From Actinomadura spongiicola (GTDB lineage Bacteria > Actinomycetota > Actinomycetes > Streptosporangiales > Streptosporangiaceae), in assembly GCF_003432485.1 (NCBI RefSeq), contig NZ_QVNQ01000005.1, positions 558,001-622,000 of the forward strand: DNA of 64,000 bases. The letters are read 5' to 3'. The translations under genes were made by a program, and so were the position numbers. Under the pieces are notes generated by a model. The model made no database searches and had not been told where the DNA came from. It saw nothing but the letters and a program-made list of their open reading frames with translations. Shown here piece after piece: positions 60,063-64,000 of the stretch. Within the stretch, counting starts at the first letter, position 1; each line of letters opens with the position of its first letter.

Positions 60063-60686
60063 CGGCGCGGTGTCCCGCGCGGTGTCCGGCACGGGCCCGG
60101 CGGACATGCCGGCGACGATCAGGGACGCGAGCGCGGCGTAGGCGGCGGAGTCGTCCAGGCCCGTCCGCGCCCTGATCTCGCCCCGGTGGATCGACTCCAT
60201 GACCTGTCCCGCGACGGCGCCGACGAACACGGGGTCGACCCCGTCCGACGCCTCCCGGACGAGGCCCCGCACGCGATCGACGGCGAGCCGCGTGTTGCGC
60301 CGGTACACCTCGCGGGCGGGCGCGAACGCGTCCAGGTCGGCGAAGAACGCGGGCGACGCGGCGGCGAGCTCGCCGGAGATCGCGTTCAGGTAGGCGCCGA
60401 CGCGTTCCCGCGGGTCGGCGTCCGCGCTCGCCTCCAGCGCGGCCTCCACGCGCTCGGTCGCCCGGCGGAAGAACGCGCGGACGACGGTCACGACGATCTG
60501 CTCCCTGCTGGCCGCGACGCGGTACAGGGTGCTCTTGGAGCAGCGGAGGGCGGCGGCCAGCTCCGCGACGCTCAGATCGGCGAAGCCCCGGTCGAGGAAC
60601 ACGTCGATGAGCCGTTCGATCAGCGCCTCGCGCCGCCGCGAGGCGCGGGTGGCGCGCGTCCGGAGGCGCTCGTCCACGGAGGTCAT
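60054..60686 (-). CDS. TetR-family regulator, divergent from acyl-CoA dehydrogenase
   Basis: A 210-residue TetR protein. The HTH is REALIERLIDVFLDRGFADL, then SVAELAAALRCSKSTLYRVA. A helical ligand-binding domain follows. Start ATG 60686. It is divergent from an acyl-CoA dehydrogenase with an inverted repeat in the 71-bp gap, so it probably controls that gene and responds to an acyl-CoA (inference). Confidence 0.92.
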   Translation of the reverse strand: MTSVDERLRTRATRASRRREALIERLIDVFLDRGFADLSVAELAAALRCSKSTLYRVAASREQIVVTVVRAFFRRATERVEAALEASADADPRERVGAYLNAISGELAAASPAFFADLDAFAPAREVYRRNTRLAVDRVRGLVREASDGVDPVFVGAVAGQVMESIHRGEIRARTGLDDSAAYAALASLIVAGMSAGPVPDTARDTAPSA

Positions 60687-60715
60687 GGCCGCGACGGTAC
60701 CAAAACCGGTTCTCC

Positions 60716-60733
60716 AGTACCGTACTTGGTACT
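60716..60733. promoter_or_regulatory. Putative TetR operator in tetR/acyl-CoA dehydrogenase gap
   Basis: AGTACC-GTACTT-GGTACT is a perfect 6-bp inverted repeat with a 6-bp spacer, between the divergent tetR and acyl-CoA dehydrogenase genes. Confidence 0.65.
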
Positions 60734-60757
60734 TTGGTGTCCGCGAAAGGAGTCGCC

Positions 60758-61900
60758 ATGCCCGCCACCCGGAACCTGCCCACCCCCGAGTCCGCGGATC
60801 TCATCGCCCTCACCCGTGAGATCGCGGCGAAGGAGCTGGCGCCGCGGGCGGCGGACGCCGAACGCACCGGCACGTTCCCGCGCGAGGTGTTCACCACGCT
60901 GGGCCGGGCGGGGCTGCTGACGCTGCCGTTCCCGGAGGAGTTCGGCGGCGGCGACCAGCCGTACGAGATCTACCTCCAGGCCCTTGAGGAGATCGGCGCG
61001 GCCTGGGCCAGCGTCGGCGTGGGCGTCAGCGTGCACGCGCTGTCCTGCTTCCCGCTGTTCGCCTACGGGACGGACGAGCAGCGCGCCCGCTGGCTTCCGG
61101 ACCTGCTGTCGGGCGAGCGGCTCGGCGCGTACTGCCTGTCGGAGGCGCACGCGGGGTCCGACGCGGCGGCGATGCGCACGCGGGCCGTCCGGGACGGCGA
61201 CTCCTACGTCCTGAACGGCGCCAAGGCGTGGACCACCCACGGCGGCCACGCCGACTTCTACACCGTCATGGCCCGCACCTCCGACGACGGCGGGCGCGGC
61301 ATCACCTGCTTCCACGTGCCCGCCGACACGCCGGGCCTGGAGTTCGACCGGCCCGAGGACAAGATGGGCCTGACGGGCTCGGCGACCGCGACCGTCCGGT
61401 TCGTGGACGCGCGGATCCCCGCAGACCACCGCGTCGGCGAGGAGGGGCAGGGCCTGTCGATCGCGCTGGCCGGCCTCGACGCGGGCCGTCTCGGCATCGC
61501 CGCCGTCGCCACCGGCCTCGCCCAGGCCGCGCTGGACACGGCCGTCGCGTACGCGAAGGAACGCGAGGCGTTCGGCAAGGCCATCATCGAGCACCAGGGG
61601 CTCGCGTTCGTCCTCGCCGACATGGCCGTCGCGGTCACGTCGTCCCGCGCGACGTACCTGTCGGCGGCGCGTCTCAAGGACGCGGGCCGCCCCTACGGCA
61701 CCGAGGCGGCCGTCGCCAAGCTGCTCGCCACCGACAACGCGATGAAGGTGACCACCGACGCCGTCCAGGTCCTCGGCGGCGCCGGGTACACGCGCGACTT
61801 CCCCGTCGAACGGTTCATGCGCGAAGCGAAGGTGATGCAGATCTTCGAGGGCACCAACCAGATCCAACGCCTGGTCATCTCCCGCCACCTCGCCCGATGA
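60758..61900 (+). CDS. Acyl-CoA dehydrogenase
   Basis: A 380-residue FAD enzyme of acyl-CoA oxidation. Family signatures: LTLPFPEEFGGGDQPYEIYL, YCLSEAHAGSDAAAMRTRA, YVLNGAKAWTTHGGHADFY, and VLGGAGYTRDFPVERFMREA with IFEGTNQIQRLVIS. The catalytic Glu is in the last segment. ATG 60758 follows AAAGGAG. The acyl chain specificity cannot be read from sequence. Confidence 0.94.
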   Translation: MPATRNLPTPESADLIALTREIAAKELAPRAADAERTGTFPREVFTTLGRAGLLTLPFPEEFGGGDQPYEIYLQALEEIGAAWASVGVGVSVHALSCFPLFAYGTDEQRARWLPDLLSGERLGAYCLSEAHAGSDAAAMRTRAVRDGDSYVLNGAKAWTTHGGHADFYTVMARTSDDGGRGITCFHVPADTPGLEFDRPEDKMGLTGSATATVRFVDARIPADHRVGEEGQGLSIALAGLDAGRLGIAAVATGLAQAALDTAVAYAKEREAFGKAIIEHQGLAFVLADMAVAVTSSRATYLSAARLKDAGRPYGTEAAVAKLLATDNAMKVTTDAVQVLGGAGYTRDFPVERFMREAKVMQIFEGTNQIQRLVISRHLAR

Positions 61901-61937
61901 GGAGCCTGGCCCGGCCCGTCCATCTGGGGTGGGGGTT

Positions 61938-62996
61938 TCAGTGTCCGGGCGGTCCGGGGTGGAAGGTGGCACGTCCGGTGAGGTGGACGCCGGTCCGGTC
62001 GCCGGGGCGGAGGCGCAGGTCCCCGTCGACCCGGACGTCGACCGGCCGTTCGAGCCCCTCCACGACGAGGGTGATCATGGCGTCGTGCCCGTAGTAGCGC
62101 ACGTCGGTCACCGTCCCGCCGGGCGCGCCTCCGTCGCCCGCCCCGGTGGATTCGGTGAGCCGTAGCTGTTCGGGGCGCAGGATCACAATGCCGTCGCCGG
62201 GGACGTCGGCGGGGGCACACAACTCGACCGGGCCGAGTGCGGTCGTGGCGGTGCCGATCGCGGCGGTTCCCGGCAGGATGACGGCGTCGCCGACGAATCC
62301 GGCGACCCAGGGGCTGGCGGGGCGGCGGTACACGTCCTGCGGGGTGCCGCACTGCGCGACTCGCCCTTCATGGATGACCGCGACGAGATCCGCGACGGAC
62401 AGGGCCTCCTGCTGGTCGTGGGTGACGAGAACGGCCGTGGCGCCGGTCGCGCGCAGGGCGGCGCGTACGTCGGCCCGTACTCCGGCGCGCAGCGCGCTGT
62501 CCAGAGCGTTGAACGGCTCGTCGAGCAGGACCAGCGTGGGCTCGGGGGCCAGGGCGCGGGCCAGGGCGACGCGCTGCTGCTGCCCGCCGGACAGCTCGTG
62601 CGGCGACCGATCGCCGTATCCGGCCAGGCCCACCAGTTCGAGCATCTCCTCGGCGCGACGGTGGCGTGCCGAGCGGTCGGCGACGCCGTAGGCGACGTTG
62701 CGGGCGACGCTCAGGTGGGGGAACAGCGCGCCCTCCTGGGGGACGATGCCGATGCGGCGGCGTTCCGGGGGGACGTGGGTTCCGGGGCCGGTCAGGGTCC
62801 GTCCGCCCACGGTGACGGTGCCCGCGTCGGCGCGCAGGAAGCCGGCGACGACGCGGAGCAGGGTGGTCTTCCCGCAGCCCGAGGGGCCGAGCACGGCGGC
62901 CAGCGAACCGCTCGGGACGTCCAGGCCGAGCCCGTTCAGAACGGTGGCGTCCGGGCCGTACGCCTTGGTGAGGCCCTTAATGCGCAGGTCGGTCAT
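61938..62996 (-). CDS. ABC transporter ATP-binding protein (ferric-iron/thiamine-type)
   Basis: A 352-residue ATPase of the FbpC/PotA-like class. Walker A GPSGCGKTT, Q-loop GIVPQEGALFPH, signature LSGGQQQRVALARALAP, Walker B LVLLDEPFNALDS, switch His LVTHDQQEA. The C-terminal TOBE domain includes IVILRPEQLRLTES. The stretch EPFNALD and TOBE layout fit FbpC-type iron importers. ATG 62996 overlaps the permease stop (ATGA). Confidence 0.9.
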   Translation of the reverse strand: MTDLRIKGLTKAYGPDATVLNGLGLDVPSGSLAAVLGPSGCGKTTLLRVVAGFLRADAGTVTVGGRTLTGPGTHVPPERRRIGIVPQEGALFPHLSVARNVAYGVADRSARHRRAEEMLELVGLAGYGDRSPHELSGGQQQRVALARALAPEPTLVLLDEPFNALDSALRAGVRADVRAALRATGATAVLVTHDQQEALSVADLVAVIHEGRVAQCGTPQDVYRRPASPWVAGFVGDAVILPGTAAIGTATTALGPVELCAPADVPGDGIVILRPEQLRLTESTGAGDGGAPGGTVTDVRYYGHDAMITLVVEGLERPVDVRVDGDLRLRPGDRTGVHLTGRATFHPGPPGH

Positions 62997-64000
62997 GGAC
63001 GCTGCCTTCCGAGAAGGTAGGAGGGTACGGCGGCGAGGAGGATCAGCGCGGCGGCGTAGGGGGCGGCGTCGGCGTAGGACCCGACGCCGGTCTCCGTCCA
63101 CAGTCTGGTGGCGAGGGTGTCCATGCCGGTCGGACGCAGCAGCAGGGTGGCCGGCAGTTCCTTCATGCAGACCACGAAGGTCAGCGCCGCGCCGGCGGCG
63201 ACGCCGGGGGCGGCCAGCGGCACGGTCACGCTGCCCAGGACGCGCACGGGCCCGCGGCCGAGAGAGCGGGCGACGTCCTCCAGGACGGGCGGCGCCTGGA
63301 GGACGGCGGCGCGCGTGGCGGCGACGGCGACCGGCAGGAAGAGCACAGCGTAGGCGCAGACCAGCAGCGGCAGTTCCTGGTAGACCGGGGCGGCGTACCG
63401 GACCGCGAAGAAGACCATGGCCAGCGCGACGGTGATGCCCGGCAGGGCGTGCCCGGCGTAGGCGGCCTGTTCGATCAGCTCGGCGGTCCGTCCCCGATGG
63501 CGGGCCGCGAGCACGCCGACGGGAAGGGCGAGCACGGTGGTGAGCGCGGCGCCGGCCGCCGCCACGCCGAGGGTGACGCCCGCGGCTTCCAGGAGCCCGG
63601 GCGTGTCCCAGGTGGAGCGGTTCCCGGTGGCCAGCCAGTAGGCGAGCGTGGTCAACGGGAACGCGACGGCGGCCGCGGCGACCGTCGCGCACCAGGCCAG
63701 GGCGGGGACCGTGAGCCGGCCGAGCGGCATCGGGACGGCGGGACGCGCGGTCCCGGTGCCGGTCCTGGCGTGCCCGCGCCGCCCGCGGGTCCGGGTCTCC
63801 AGGGCGACGAGGGCGATGGTCATCACCACCAGCACGACGCTCAGCGCGGCGGCCGGGGTGCGGTCGAAGCTGGCCTGGTAGGACGTGTAGATGCCGCGCG
63901 TGAACGTGTCGTACCGCATCAGTGACACCGCGCCGAAGTCGGACAGGACGTACAGCGCGACGAGGAGCCCGCCGCCGGCCGCGGCCGGGCGGAGTTGCGG
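62993..64000 (-). CDS. ABC transporter permease (FbpB-like), partial at right edge
   Basis: The 3' portion (about 335 codons) of a double-length iron-type permease; the frame stays open to the window edge (LRPAAAGGGLLVALYVLSDF, then MRYDTFTRGIYTSYQASFDR). Many hydrophobic helices and the second EAA-type loop LEDVARSLGRGPVRVLGSVT are present. The 5' part and probably the ferric-binding protein gene lie outside the window. Confidence 0.9.
   Translation of the reverse strand, partial: PQLRPAAAGGGLLVALYVLSDFGAVSLMRYDTFTRGIYTSYQASFDRTPAAALSVVLVVMTIALVALETRTRGRRGHARTGTGTARPAVPMPLGRLTVPALAWCATVAAAAVAFPLTTLAYWLATGNRSTWDTPGLLEAAGVTLGVAAAGAALTTVLALPVGVLAARHRGRTAELIEQAAYAGHALPGITVALAMVFFAVRYAAPVYQELPLLVCAYAVLFLPVAVAATRAAVLQAPPVLEDVARSLGRGPVRVLGSVTVPLAAPGVAAGAALTFVVCMKELPATLLLRPTGMDTLATRLWTETGVGSYADAAPYAAALILLAAVPSYLLGRQRP

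Overview
The window is high-GC actinobacterial DNA, most like a Thermomonosporaceae/Actinomadura-type genome. This rests on content: GTG/TTG starts, tightly coupled operons, a conservon (cvnABCD) cassette, a DUF6223 protein, an F420-type oxidoreductase, a mycothiol-type maleylpyruvate isomerase and an actinobacterial haem-uptake locus with a DtxR/IdeR-like box. The genus is inference. No rRNA, tRNA, CRISPR array or insertion sequence was seen.

Layout. 1-4.8 kb: 3' part of a LuxR/MalT-type regulator (runs off the left edge), an MMPL exporter and a DUF6223 membrane protein; the last two carry the same 18-bp inverted repeat about 92-94 bp upstream of their starts. 4.8-9.0 kb: phenylacetate genes paaZ-paaA-paaB-paaC behind a PaaR-like operator, cut off inside the first codons of a paaD-like frame. 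9.0-19.6 kb: an accessory island starting exactly at that break. It holds a WecB-like epimerase and a divergent NodB-type deacetylase. A minus-strand operon follows: FKBP-like protein, SAM methyltransferase, second NodB-type deacetylase, EAD-like/trypsin-like peptidase, ATP-grasp enzyme and a NACHT NTPase with an FGE-like C-terminus. A divergent aldo/keto-reductase-like protein with substituted catalytic residues closes the island. This is the best candidate for an undescribed system, probably a regulated conflict/immunity module.

19.6-25.8 kb: sulfur operon (sulfate-binding lipoprotein, cysT, cysW, cysA, cysteine dioxygenase, rhodanese) running into a YCII protein and an ECF42-like sigma factor. 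25.9-30.5 kb: LacI regulator with divergent YtcJ-type amidohydrolase and amidase. 30.6-31.5 kb: secreted S1 protease. 31.5-36.4 kb: gentisate pathway (hydroxybenzoate hydroxylase, maleylpyruvate isomerase, fumarylpyruvate hydrolase, gentisate dioxygenase) with a divergent IclR regulator. 36.5-40.7 kb: TetR and a divergent meta-cleavage operon (MhpA-like hydroxylase, extradiol dioxygenase, C-C hydrolase). 40.8-45.2 kb: RibD/DHFR-like reductase, then iron-regulated haem uptake. 45.2-55.8 kb: membrane sulfatase, GT39-like transferase, flavin monooxygenase, ppa, polA, a frameshifted F420 oxidoreductase and a secreted M28 aminopeptidase. 56.0-60.1 kb: the conservon. 60.1-64 kb: TetR with divergent acyl-CoA dehydrogenase, and a ferric-iron-type ABC transporter running off the right edge.

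The window is rich in aromatic-acid catabolism (phenylacetyl-CoA, gentisate and meta-cleavage routes), each with a local operator or divergent regulator, interrupted by one mobile-looking island.
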